A stretch of DNA of 64,000 nt from Ambrosia x helenae (Eukaryota; Streptophyta; Magnoliopsida; Asterales; Asteraceae), in NCBI GenBank assembly GCA_030844895.1, contig CM061224.1, forward strand, positions 75,028,567 to 75,092,566, in the 5' to 3' direction. Positions 18,996 through 29,689 of this stretch are shown here, one piece after another. A program made the translations under genes and the position numbers. Numbering within the stretch: position 1 is the first letter of the stretch; every line of letters begins with the position of its first letter. Below the pieces are notes generated by a model. That model was not told where the DNA came from. It did no database searches and saw only the letters and a program-made list of their open reading frames with translations.

Positions 18996-21900
18996 GGGTG
19001 GAAGTGTTTTATTTTTGGGTGTGAGAGTATATATTTGTGTGAATTTTGGATGTGATTTGTGGGGGGAAGTGTTTTTTTTTTTCTACCTACAGTGAGCGTG
19101 TTCTGTGGCCTATCTTTTGTGTGCACTTGTGTTTGTGTGATTAATTGTAACCATAAACGCCACAAGTAATGACTTTTCCTTGAGATCGTGTCTACGAAGG
19201 AGGGGTGCAGGTAAGGGAAATATAGAGGGTGTACCTGGCGTTTCGCTTCTTGGAATGTAGGAACCTTAAACAGTAAGCTGCTGGAGTTGGTAGATGTACT
19301 TAAAAGGCGTAGGATTCAGATAGCATGCCTTCAGGAGACTAGGTGGAAAGGGCATAGAGGGGCTGAATGCAACGGGTATAAGTTGTTGTATTTAGGATTC
19401 GATGGGGTTAAGAACGGGGTGGGTTTTCTAGTGACTAAGGAACTGCACAGTAGAGTGGTGGAAATGATAAGACATAGTGATAGGATTATGGTCTTGAGGA
19501 TAGTACTAGGTGGTAAAGTAGCGTTTGTGATTAGCGCCTACGCGCCTCAAATTGGACTTGGGGTTCAGGAGAGGAGAGGCTTCTGGGAAGGTCTAGACGT
19601 AGTAGTGAGAGCTATACCTAGGGAGGAGAGAATTTTTATCGGGGGGGGGGGGATTTTAATGGGCACGTAGGTAAGGATAATGATGGCTATCAGTCAGTCC
19701 ATGGGGGTTTGGTTTTGGTGATAGGAATAAGGAATAATCCTGGAATAGATCTTCTAGAATTTGCGGTGGCCCACGAACTCGGTATCTTAAACTCCTTTTT
19801 CAGGAAAAGAGATTCGCATTTGGTCACTTTTAATAGCGGGGGTCGTAACACGCAAATTGACTACCTCCTGATGAGGCGAGAAGATCGAAGATGTTGGAGA
19901 GACTGCAAAGTTCTTCCTAGAGAGACGACAGTGTCTCAACACCTCTTGTTAGTGGCTAATATAGTTCTAGATGCAAAGTTGTTTGAAAGGGAAAGGAAAT
20001 CTCAACCTAGGATCCGATGGGGAAATTTGAAAGGTGATAACATTACAGTGTTTAGAGAGAAGATCAGGGCAAGGACATCACCCTCTCTAGGTGGAGACGC
20101 AAACCGACTGTGGGAGGACATGGCAACTACCATTTCACATGTAGCGATTGAGACTCTAGGGGTCACTGTAGGAAAGAAAAGTGGGCGCAAGGAAAGCTGG
20201 TGGTGGTGTGACGATGTGCAGACTAAAGTAAGAATTAAGCAAGAAAGGCTCAGGGATCTTATGAGGTGTACAATCAAGGTGGATCGAGTGAGGTTGAGGG
20301 ACGAATTTAAAAAGGCCAGGAAGGAGGCGAAAAAGGTAGTGGCAGATGCAAAGAACGCAGCCTTTAAGCGGATGTATGATTGTCTAGAAACTAAGGAGGG
20401 GCAACATGATATATATAAGATTGCCAAAGCAAGAGAGCGTAGGAGACAGGATCTAGGATTAGTGAAGTTTATTAAGGGTTTGGATGGGCATGTTTTGGTA
20501 AATGATAAGGACATTAAGTTGAGATGGCAGACTTACTTCCACGATCTTTTCAATGGGGGGAGGATCTACCAACAACAAAGCGATAATCGTACTCCTCAAA
20601 GGCGACGTCTGAGTAACTGCGCCCGCCAGGGCATTACACAAGAAGAGGTGATGACACAACTTAGGAAGATGGGAAGGGCTAAGGCAGTTGGTCCAGACAA
20701 GATACCGGTCGAGGTGTGGAAGAGTTTAGGAGATGAAGGAGCTCAATGGCTAACTACTTTGTTTAACCTTATATTTGAATCTGGAAGAATGCCAGACCAG
20801 TGGAGGAGCAGTGTCGTAGTGCCTCTATATAAGAACAAGGGAGACGCCCAATGTTGTGAAAATTATAGAGGGATTAAGTTACTAAGTCATACTATGAAAT
20901 TATGGTTGAGGGTTATTGAGGCTAGAATTAGAAAAGAAACTCTGGTTACTATAAATCAATTTGGTTTCATGCCAGGGCGGTCAACCACAGAAGCAATTCA
21001 CATTTTAAGGAGGCTGATGGAAAAGTATAGGGAAAAGAAGCGTGATTTACACATGGTGTTCATTGACCTCGAAAAGGCATACGATAGTGTGCCACGTAAA
21101 CTGATTTGGGATACTTTGGTGAGTAGAGGGGTCCCGGGGAAGTATATAGACTTAATTAGGGATATGTATGATAAGACTGAAACTAGTGTTCGTACGCCGA
21201 TAGGGGACTCAGACTTCTTCCCTGTGGAGGTAGGACTCCACCAAGGGTCAGCATTGAGCCCGTTCCTTTTTGCAGTTGTCTTGGATGAGTTGTCCAAGTC
21301 AGTTCAAGAAACAGTCCCGTGGTGCATGCTTTTTGCTGATGATATTGTGTTAGTGGCGGAGACTAAAGAAGGCTTGAATGTCAGGTTAGAGGAGTGGCGA
21401 TCAACTTTGGAGTGCAACGGTTTAAGGATTAGTCGCTCTAAGACTGAGTATCTTCATTGTGATTTCAGTGGTGTGGGTGATGATGACCACACTCAGATCA
21501 CCATCGAGGGTCACGTGGTCCCTCGGACGACTAAGTTCAAGTACTTAGGATCGTTTATACAAAAGGATGGGGAGATTGATAGTGACGTAGCTCACCGCAT
21601 ACAGTCTGGTTGGTGTAGGTGGAGAGCTGCCACTGGCATACTGTGTGATAGAAGGTTCCCAACTAAGTTAAAAGGAAAATTTTATAGGGTTGTTGTTAGA
21701 CCTTCTATGTTATATGGAACGGATTGTTGGGCCATCAAGAAGGCACATGCTTACAAGATGGAGGTAGCCGAGATGAGGATGTTGAGATGGATGTGTGGTC
21801 AAACGAGGTTAGACCGAATTAGAAATGAGGTTTTTAGGGTGAGGTTAGGAGTGGCTAGTATCACTGATAAGATTAAATAAGGGAGATTGAGATGGTTTGG

Positions 21901-22450
21901 ACATGTGAGGAGGAGGCAGACGTCGGCTCCCGTTAGAGCTGTGGAAACCGTCGATGTGGAGGGGAAGAGCAGTAGAGGTAGACCCAAATTAACTTGGGAC
22001 GAACAAATAGGCATGATTTACTAGATTTGCACCTCTCCGAGGACATGGTCCATGATAGGAGTTCGTGGAGACGTAAGATTAAGGCTAATGACCTTTAGGG
22101 TGTGTCATACAATAGTATCCTCAGATAGGTCTTACATGCCTAGATAACCATATACTTTAGGGGGTCTATGCATTTGATTCTCTTCTATCTGTATGTCCGT
22201 TTTTTCATATGCTTATGTTACGCTATGTTACTCTATCATCATTGCTTGTGTTATTTGGCAACTTTCTATAGGTTTTATTTTAGCTATGTGTGTATGTTTT
22301 TTGTTTGTTCCCGAGTTGAGGGTCTCTTTGGAAGCAGCCTTTCTATTCGCAGTGATAGAGGTAAGGTATGCCTACATCTCACCCTCCCCAGACCCTATCA
22401 ATAGCTTGCTATTTGTGGGATTTACTGGGTACTTAATTATTGATTGATTG
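18996..22450 (+). mobile_element. Full-length RTE-type LINE
   Basis: A 3,455-base element flanked by a perfect 14-base target duplication ACACATATTGATGT (18982-18995, 22451-22464). It carries an APE endonuclease plus reverse transcriptase gene and a 3' tail ending in an ATTGATTG repeat rather than poly(A), all typical of the plant RTE clade. The 3' tail (about 22310-22450) is shared with the short copies at 2879-3266 and 4973-5440. The coding region is broken in several places. Confidence 0.93.
19236..22099 (+). pseudogene. RTE endonuclease-reverse transcriptase, frameshifted
   Basis: Retrotransposition polyprotein. APE endonuclease domain first: ASWNVGTLNSK, CLQETRW (catalytic Glu), ISAYAP, then a disrupted GDFNGH, later NTQIDYLLMRR. 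RT domain from about 20660: RAKAVGPDKIPVEVW, NYRGIKLLSH, FGFMPGRST, DLEKAYDSVPR, GLHQGSALSPFLF and the catalytic FADD near 21332. Breaks: a run of 12 G at 19641-19652 shifts the frame before DFNGH (the motif reads through with 7, 10 or 13 G); a second shift follows near 19730-19736; a nonsense TAA at 21878-21880 precedes GRLRWFGHVRRR; a further shift near 22010 precedes LLDLHLSEDM; the ancestral stop is TAG at about 22097-22099. The RT core from 19737 to 21877 is otherwise open, so the copy looks fairly young. This copy cannot make the full protein. Confidence 0.92.
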
Positions 22451-22794
22451 ACACATATTGATGTATAAGAGACGTTCTTCTACACATATATATTATTTTT
22501 AGAGTAAAGTGCACGGATGGTCCCTGTGGTTTGTCCAAATTTCACGTATGCCCCCATATATTTTCAATGGTCCCCAACGTTGACATTTTATAACATTTTG
22601 GTCCCTACCAGCTAACGTCGTTAAATTTTATCAGTTAAGTCATGTAAAATGACCAAAATACCCATAGGGACCATCCGAGCAGTTTAATCTTTTGTGTATA
22701 TGACCAGCACCACCCCCTCATCCTCCTCCAACCACCACCACCACCACAAATTCGTCAAAGTCAACGAACCACCATCCAAGTAAACGAACCTAAA

Positions 22795-22988
22795 CACATA
22801 ACCCAAATCAACGAACCACCGTTGATTACACAGCAGAAACCCAAACACAGAACCCAAACAGAAACCCAACGAACCAACAAACCACCGTTGATTACACAGT
22901 AGAAACCCAATGAACCAACGAACCACCGTTGATTACACAGCAGAAACCCAAACAGAAACCCAACGAACCAACGAACCACCGTTGATTA
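22795..22988 (+). repeat. Tandem repeat inside the MULE
   Basis: About four copies of a 45-60-base unit containing CCGTTGATTACACAGCAGAA, ACCCAAACAG and CAACGAACCAACGAACCA. The minus strand translates into repetitive VRWFVGF-like peptides, which are artefacts. The solo LTR inserted into the last GATTA of this array. Confidence 0.8.
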
Positions 22989-24501
22989 TGTAACACCCCA
23001 ACCGATGGCGGAAACATCGGGATGTCACGTATTGATGATTGTTCAGTAGCTCATGGTGAATAATAAATTTCATTAAATAATTTAAATAAGTTACATACAA
23101 TTGTTCTAAAAATTTGTACATTAATTTGAATAAAATTATACAAACATCTTCAAGCATCAAATCAAATCTTCAAGCAAGTAGAACCTGAAACATGTTAAGT
23201 TGAAAATATTTTGGGACAATAAAAGTTGGTGAGAACTACATAGGTTTTGATAATCGAATAAAATTGTTGTGCAATTCACGTGTCATGGCAATCTAGTCCA
23301 TATGTAAAAACATACTAGAAGTAAATCGTGTGCATAATCAACCATTGTGACTGTTGTATTGTGGTACATCCCATACGCTCATGGTTCACTCATTTAAATT
23401 GCAGTAACAAACACCCACGCAACCTTTGTAGGAGGCACGTATCCGGGTGGGATTGTCAGTCCAATAGATCTATCAATGTATACCGTTTGGCTGATGAATG
23501 TTTATGCTAGAATTGTGCTTACCCTAGTCATGTTCAAGACATAATGCAACATAGAAATACACATAGACACATTGATGATTGAATTGCATAAATATTGTTG
23601 TAACATGTTTCACCCCAAAAATGGTGATAAATAGAAAAGGGGCTATGTAAAACTCACCTTAGCAAAATGTTATACTTCTTGAAAAGATTGAATATTGTGT
23701 TGCCCAAACAATGTCAAATATCACCCTATAATAAGGTAATGAATAAGTCTATCTAGTCTACAATGTATACGTTCTAGGGCTTTGAATTTGGGATAAATGC
23801 TCGTTTGATTATTATTCAAAATGCTTGATAATTGAGAGAATATTAGTAATTAATTAGACAAAAATCTTTTTATAAAAATTTAAATCTGAGATGGTCACAA
23901 GAATGTGTTTAAAGTGTAAAAAATAATTTTACAAAATTATTTCCTTTAAAATAGATTATTAAATCTATTTATTACAAATTGTCAAACTTTAACTTTAATA
24001 TTTAAAAATACTAAAATTAAAGAATTATTAGTTTAAAATTTATATTTCTGTTCTAAATAATCAGAAATAATTTGTATAAAATTTTGGTGCAAAAATATTA
24101 AAAATTGGATTTATTATGATTTAATTATGATTAAAACTAACAAAAATTTATTAAAAATATAAAACAAAAGATTTTTCATCATTAAAAATCATTTCAGTAA
24201 AGTTTATCATTGTACAAACTCAGGATAATTTTTTTGGAAATTTATAAAATTGTTTAGATATTTTAATGGATTTTTATAAATATAATAGCATAAAATTGAT
24301 TTAATTATTACAAATATTAAATAAATAAATTTCAGAAAACTAAAAATTGTAGGTAAAACTTTTACATCAGATTTGTTAAAAATAATTTTTTTAGAATTTA
24401 TAAAAAGGTTTTAATAATTAAAAACGAATTTACAAGATTAAATGTATAATATATATAATTGGTTTGATTGTTTTAAAAAAAAATGAAATAAATGAAAAAG
24501 G

Positions 24502-24573
24502 GGCGCCACAGCCGGGACTCGAACCCGGGTGGCTGGGGTAATAAGCATCAGTCACAACCACTTGGTCCAGACC
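24502..24573 (-). promoter_or_regulatory. tRNA-like Pol III promoter module (minus)
   Basis: Minus strand: TGGACCAAGTGGTTG matches box A and GGTTCGAGTCCC matches box B, about 45 bases apart, with flanks CCCGG...CCGGG able to form a T-arm-like stem. It is not a convincing full tRNA: the acceptor stem and anticodon arm do not pair well by eye. It could be a SINE head or a tRNA relic carried inside the LTR. Confidence 0.55.
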
Positions 24574-25185
24574 AGTGGTTGTGATTATTCTTGTTCGTTT
24601 AAAAATAAATATAGTAAGCTGGATTAAGATTATCCCCAATTCAAACGTTCGAAGCCCTAGATTATCAATTGACTGATTCACACATCAATAGCCCAATTAA
24701 TCATAGGGCTATTGATGTGTGGATGCCGATGAACAAATCCTACAGAAAAGATTTCACTTACAAGATTGTTACGAGTTCGAATGGTAGGTCAAACCACAAA
24801 GTCAAAATTGCAATCGTGAAGAACAAACAGCTTATAATTAAGAATATTGAAGGTTGAGAAAGGAGTATCGGCGAGTTGTGAAGGCTCGCAAATGATCAAT
24901 TTATAGGATTAAACACTGGATTGATGAAATGGTAAGGATTGACCAACATTGAATGTCAAAACGCGTATGTGGTTAATTGATTAACGATTGATTGATAATT
25001 AGTGTGTTGCTTAGTCATGATAGGCCGGAAATCGTGTAAGGATACCAAAAATATGCAAATCACGAGTTGATGTGGTTGATTAAGGCAAGTCGTGTACCTC
25101 AGTTGACTTTCCAAGTCAACTGAGGTGAATTCTAGTCCGTGATATAATGATAACGAACCGGGTTAGAATCAATGATGTATGCTAG

Positions 25186-25272
25186 ATCAGTTGGTTTGTG
25201 TGTTGGTGTTGAGAGGTTGAACCGGCTGAGGACTCGGGTTCGAACCCCGGCCTCAGCGTCTATTTTTTTTTA
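25186..25272 (+). promoter_or_regulatory. tRNA-like Pol III promoter module (plus)
   Basis: TAGATCAGTTGGTT (box A) is followed 50 bases on by GGGTTCGAACCCC (box B) and CTATTTTTTTTT, which would be a Pol III terminator. It points away from the minus-strand module at 24502-24573, making a divergent pair inside one LTR. Whether it is transcribed is unknown; it is not a standard tRNA. Confidence 0.55.
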
Positions 25273-25421
25273 CAACAGAGGTGGGCCGGATCCAAAGAAG
25301 AGGAGATGGGCTGTTGGGCTATTGGGCCAGCAGGTTTAGGCTTGATCCGAAATGGGCTCAGGTGGGGGAAAAAAAGAAGGAAATGTTGGGTTTAGCTTAT
25401 CACATTTAATATCCCATACTA

Positions 25422-25423
<2 letters not shown>

Positions 25424-25493
<70 letters not shown>
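25424..25493. repeat. (ATT)n/(AT)n compound microsatellite
   Basis: ATT repeats run into AT repeats with one GTATATAT interruption. Similar AT-rich microsatellites occur at about 12198-12218, 12393-12425, 14315-14347, 52320-52378 and 58680-58707. Confidence 0.9.
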
Positions 25494-26227
25494 AGTTGTG
25501 TGGTCGGAACATCAAACTAGGCACATTATGAAAATAATATACGTATTAGAATTTGAAAATTTAGCGATGTTACAGATTACCTCGTTTCTATCGCCGGAAT
25601 TTCTAAAGGGGTAGGATGGCGGTAATATGGATTTGGGATCTGCTAGTGGTTATCATAAAGGAATTTAAAACCTTTACAATATAGGGCGTAGATAAGGGGT
25701 AATGAGGATTTGGGATCTGCTAGTGGTTATCACCTTAGCCGGACCCTGAACCCAATCGAACCACTTCCTGAGCCGGACCCAACAACACCAACCACCTTAT
25801 CCATGGCCGGACCACCTACCTGAACCAACACCATCACCGCCGTCGCCACCAAGGGAGGTGGTCGGCCGACTTATCAATAGAGAGAGAGAGACGAGTGAGA
25901 GGTAGAGGGAGAGACTAGAGAGAGAGTGAGTGTAGAGGGAGAGACTAGAGAGAGAGTGAGTGTAGAGAGAAAGACAAAGATATAGAGATTATAATATTTT
26001 TTAAAGAGGGTAATTTAGTAATTATACATGAACTTAACTGAAAAACTTAACCTCCATCCAAGTCAGGGACCATCGATGAAACAAAATACAAACCACAGAT
26101 CCCATACGTGTAATTTCGAAAGGCTGGGGAGCAGAGTTTAAATTTGGGCAAACCACAGGGACCATCCGTGCAATTTACTCTTATTTTTATTCTTTTAACA
26201 TTTTAAGGATTAAGAGTGATTTCAAAT

Positions 26228-26552
26228 GTCCAACACTTGTAGCCCAGTTGGTTGAGGGCTTAAAGTTTCATATGGGAGGCTTGAGTTCAATTCCCACTAG
26301 CTACATTTGGAGGACATTGGTGGAGGGGAAATGAGGGATGACCCGGCTATTGGCTTGGGTTTGAGTCCTGATCCCGACCGGTTTTTACCGATTATTTCAC
26401 TGTCGTGCCTTTGGTTGGGTGAGTGGTTGGGTGAGTGGTTGGGTTTTCCTAGGAATTGGTGGCAATTGGTGGCCCGGGTACTCTCGAGTACCTGATTCGC
26501 CAAAAGGGTGCTCAAGAGTGCTCGGAAATTGATTCGTTGGCTGTTAAAAAAA
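26228..26552 (+). mobile_element. tRNA-derived SINE with target duplication
   Basis: The head reads TTGTAGCCCAGTTGGTTGAG (box A) and GAGTTCAATTCCCA (box B) about 40 bases later, and the element ends in TTAAAAAAAA. It is flanked by AGAGTGATTTCAAAT (26213-26227) and AGAGTGATTCCAAAT (26553-26567), a 15-base duplication with one mismatch. Total 325 bases. The body has a GTGAGTGGTTGG tandem. Confidence 0.88.
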
Positions 26553-26567
26553 AGAGTGATTCCAAAT

Positions 26568-26899
26568 ATTATTTTGTAATTTTTTAATGTACACACGTCT
26601 AAAAAGTGCTATATAATACATCTTAGATGGGCATAATTGTAATTTCATATTAATGCTAAGACAAATTTAATGAAGTTGAGTTAATAAAGCTGAGATAACT
26701 TAATGAAATTCTATAGTGAGTTACTTCTAAAAAAATCTATAATGAGTTTGAGTTAATGAAGTTGAGATAAGTTAATTAAGTATACAAATTTACTTAAATA
26801 CAAGTTCTATATCACAAAGTACAAGCCAATAAAGCAACACTTATTAATGGAGATCCTACTACATCGGAGACGTTAGTACATGAAGAATCAAATTTCGGG
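26568..26899. other. AT-rich intergenic, no feature seen
   Basis: Contains an imperfect local repeat of AATGAAGTTGAGTTAA/GATAACTTAATG words (26660-26790) but no gene or bounded element. Confidence 0.4.
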
Positions 26900-26916
26900 A
26901 TCAACACACAATTGTT

Positions 26917-27582
26917 TTTTTTTTGAAAGATAGATTTCATTCAACAAAAAACGCCACAATTGGTCCTCAAAGCAAGGACCAACGGGCAAAAAACGCTACA
27001 AGAGATTCAAAGGACAATTACACCAAGCAATCCAATCTATGTTTTTAAATCTAGAACGATTCCTAATCCAGAAGTACGAAGTACTCTTTATAGTCGCAAC
27101 TGTGTCGAACGCACGATGTCTTCTATCTTTGAAGATCCTGTCATTTCGCTCATTCCAAATCGCCCAAATAGTAGTGATGATAATACCTTTCAGGATACAT
27201 CTGTTTTTTTTCGAACATTGCTGCATATCCGGGATCTTCAGTAAGTCCGAAACCTGAAAGAAAAAAGTCGGAACAAGACGACACCAAGCTTCAATCCTCG
27301 ACCATATTTCTGCCGTGTAAACGCAACCAGTAAACAAATGACTTGCTGATTCTTCGTCCGAGTTACAAAGGGTGCACCAATTATCCGGAAGAGGGACGCC
27401 GCGCTTTATAAACTCTGTCTTCGTTGGGAGCCGATTCAAAGACGCCCTCCAAGCCATAATTTTGCATTTTAAAGGCGCCCAACCTTTCCAATTGAATTGA
27501 ACTGTATTCGGCTGCTGAACGTCGCAAATTAACAGCTTTTTTACGCTGTTAACCGAGAATAAACCACTACGGTCTGCTGCCC
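26917..27582 (-). mobile_element. 5'-truncated L1-type LINE with RT zinc-binding domain
   Basis: Flanked by a perfect 17-base duplication ATCAACACACAATTGTT (26900-26916, 27583-27599). The minus strand ends in a short poly(A) (T-run after 26915). It encodes the C-terminal zf-RVT domain of a plant L1 element: WKGWAPLKCKIMAWRASLNR, then LPTKTEFIKRGVPLPDNWC, CTLCNSDEESASHLF and C. The frame is open from the truncation point to about 26996. Reverse transcriptase itself is missing because of 5' truncation, so it is immobile. Confidence 0.92.
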
Positions 27583-27689
27583 ATCAACACACAATTGTTA
27601 TGGGTTAAATTCTGGTCCGGAATCTTGAACTTTGGTTTGGAATATGGATTCCGAATAAGTTCAGTAACCAAAATAATCTAAATACTAAC

Positions 27690-28480
27690 TTTGCTCCTTT
27701 TTGTTGACTAGAATTCATAGGTAACTTAACTTATATTTGACTAAGTCTTGGCTGAAGAATCGCACATGTAGTTCTCTATTGCAAGTATTAAGTGAGTTCC
27801 ATACCATGAAAAAGATTGAAATAGGACCAGGAAGATAACCCACCACTGGAACTTGCTTTGCTCTCGGTCTGCTTGTTCCCACTTGTCTTCTTCCCACTAT
27901 AGTGAAAGATCTTTCACACTTCACCATAGCAGGAACCTCGCTAACCTTAGAGGCTAGTTACTCAAACTACTGGGCCTTCACCAGCAGCTTTCCCACACCT
28001 AAAAGCACCCATTTCTATACCGGTTCCGAAAGAGCAAAGAAAAAGGGGATGATTTGTTAATAGGAACAAGAACGTGTGTTTCAGCTATGCTGAAGATTCC
28101 GTAGAATGACCCCCTTTTCTAGGGCTACTTTTTTGTTCAATGAAAAAAAAAAAGCTCTAGAGGTCTTCCCGTTCTGATCAAGACCCTCTAAAAAACTATA
28201 GAGCCTTTTCAAGGACGACTCCCCTATAGCGCTATTGAGGGAGTTGAGAGTGTGAGCCCCTTGCCGCATCCAATCCCCGATCGGATTAAGAACCCCCATT
28301 CGTTGAGTGATCTGAACCTTAACCTCGAAAAGGTTTTTTGCTTGCATATGGGCAAAGTCTATTTCTTTAGAACTAGGAAAGGGCTTCGAAGCTATAAGTC
28401 GCCTTTGTATGGACAACACAGAATCACCCCCCGATCAGCTCATTAGGTTCGTATGGAAAACGACCACGGCTGGCTGGTTC
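27690..28480 (-). other. Possible organelle-derived DNA, no gene identified
   Basis: Composition is more GC-balanced than the surroundings and it lies next to a mitochondrial atp1 fragment, so it may belong to the same organelle insertion. A minus-strand frame at 28081-28419 (112 residues, with GDWMRQGAHTLNSLNSAIGE) is not recognised. No firm homology can be claimed. Confidence 0.35.
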
Positions 28481-28809
28481 CTCTGTTGAACATATAGTAT
28501 TCCCGTGGGGTATGGGCCCTACATCAACAAAAGCGGTTGGGTGCCTTTCGTTGATGTTTGTATGTAGTCCCCCCAACTTTCGGAGGAATTTATTTTCATT
28601 ATAAGGGAGGTCCCTCTAAAAAGAAAAAAAAGCTTGATTGACTTAGGCACAAAAACAACGATCACCGAACTCATTTAAAAAAAAAAAAAAAACAAGAGAG
28701 ACACCACTTTTTGAAAGTGATATAAAAACGGCACGGAAAGCGATCGTAAGAAAAAGGGCAAGTCCCCCAATACTAAGCAAGCTCTCTAGATAATCTGGGA
28801 CATCGCGTT

Positions 28810-29121
28810 CTAGCCTTTCCCGCGGGACATCCACAATAGAGCCAGTACGCTTGCAATATCTCATTCTTTAATAGCAGTATCACCTTCCAAGACAACAATC
28901 CCTACATTCTCATTCTTAAGATTCAAGGCGATTCCTTTCACACCACTGGAAAATTCAACTATTTCCCTAGCTTGAATCTCCTTTAACCCATAAATACGTG
29001 CAATCGTATCTCCAACCGAGACCACTCGACCAATCTCATCCACTTGAAAAATTCGTGTAAAATATGCTAATTCTACTTTCTTATAGAGTCATTAGTTTAG
29101 CAGCTATCGAGAGAATTCCAT
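28810..29121 (-). pseudogene. atp1: Mitochondrial ATP synthase alpha (atp1) N-terminal fragment, NUMT
   Basis: Homologous to the start of mitochondrial F1-ATPase subunit alpha, normally encoded in the mitochondrial genome. The minus strand begins MEFS at 29121, then ESRISIFYTNF, then DEIGRVVSVGDTIARIYGL, EIVEFSSGVKGIALNL, ENVGIVV, and later KRTGSIVDVP. Damage: in-frame stops and a missing base near the start, an extra T before QVDEIGR, and a shift at about 28860 between DTAIKE and KRTGSIVDVP. Homology ends abruptly near 28810 and unrelated sequence follows, so the segment is a truncated, decayed nuclear copy. It resembles mitochondrial atp1 far more than plastid atpA. Non-functional. Confidence 0.88.
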
Positions 29122-29640
29122 GATTTTATCGATTTTAGATATAAGGAGGATTACCACTTTTAATTTCAAAGAGCTATATTTCCGCTATTCTTATAGATCA
29201 ATTCGATCTTGTACTACTAAACTAGGAGTTGAGATAGCGTGCAGAACACCAACACAATCCTTTATTAAATGTTTGCGAACTCCTTCTTCTTTTGAGACTT
29301 GTAGCTTGATTCTTTACACCTTCCATATCGTCGATGATTTCAGTCAAAATCCGACAACGGTATTTTTGGGTTTTTCTTTTTCTTTCAGATCTTATTAGTT
29401 CATGAGTTTTTTTTTTATAAATCATTGCAAGTTTCCGTCGCAAAGCATGCTCCATCGATTTTCTGGCGACCTCTCCAACAATGGTATATTTGTCTGTTTT
29501 CCACGAAAATTACATTTCGGGCTGCTAACGACCCGTTGAGTCCATACGAAACACTTTTGTTTGAAAATCATTACATTCTTCGGACATGTTCTGAAGTCCG
29601 ACCACTGACTGTTGTGGCGGTTAACGCAACGGCTTCATGG
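29122..29640 (-). other. Flank of the atp1 NUMT, origin uncertain
   Basis: A 77-residue minus-strand frame (29222-29455), basic and coiled-coil-like (RKLAMIYKKKTHELIRSERK), lies upstream of the atp1 fragment. It may be mitochondrial flank or chance sequence. Not recognised. Confidence 0.3.
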
Positions 29641-29689
29641 TGTTATTTATATAAACTTTATTAGTATTAACACGCGCGAGACTGAACCG

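Larger units (their letters stand above)
22989..25574. mobile_element. Solo-LTR-like retroelement nested in the MULE
   Basis: It starts TGTAACACCCC and ends CGATGTTACA (TG...CA with inverted ends) and is flanked by a perfect 5-base duplication GATTA (22984-22988, 25575-25579). At 2,586 bases with no coding domain, PBS or second LTR, it fits a solo LTR of a Ty3/gypsy element with long LTRs (Del/Tekay-like). It contains two tRNA-like modules and an ATT/AT microsatellite. Orientation is probably plus, judged from TGTAACACCCC. Confidence 0.8.
22502..26180. mobile_element. Mutator-like element (MULE), 3.7 kb, non-autonomous
   Basis: Terminal inverted repeats of about 40 bases with two mismatches begin GAGTAAAGTGCACGGATGG and, inverted, GAGTAAATTGCACGGATGG, both continuing TCCCTGTGGTTTG. 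A perfect 9-base duplication TTATTTTTA flanks it (22493-22501, 26181-26189), diagnostic of Mutator. A solo-LTR-like insertion (22989-25574) accounts for most of the interior; the remaining 1.1 kb has simple tandem repeats and GAGAGA tracts but no transposase. Confidence 0.93.

Noticed and set aside
20002..20514. A 170-residue minus-strand frame
   Set aside because: Antisense shadow of the LINE polyprotein, which shows clear RT motifs on the plus strand.
22684..22979. Minus-strand frames with VRWFVGFLL repeats resembling membrane segments
   Set aside because: They are translations of the tandem repeat at 22795-22988; the periodicity follows the DNA unit.
24502..24573. A genuine tRNA gene on the minus strand
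   Set aside because: Boxes A and B are good, but a paired acceptor stem and anticodon arm could not be built by eye, so only a tRNA-like promoter is called.
28081..28419. A 112-residue minus-strand frame as a gene
   Set aside because: No family recognised; lies in a possible organelle-derived insertion with other broken frames, so no function is assigned.
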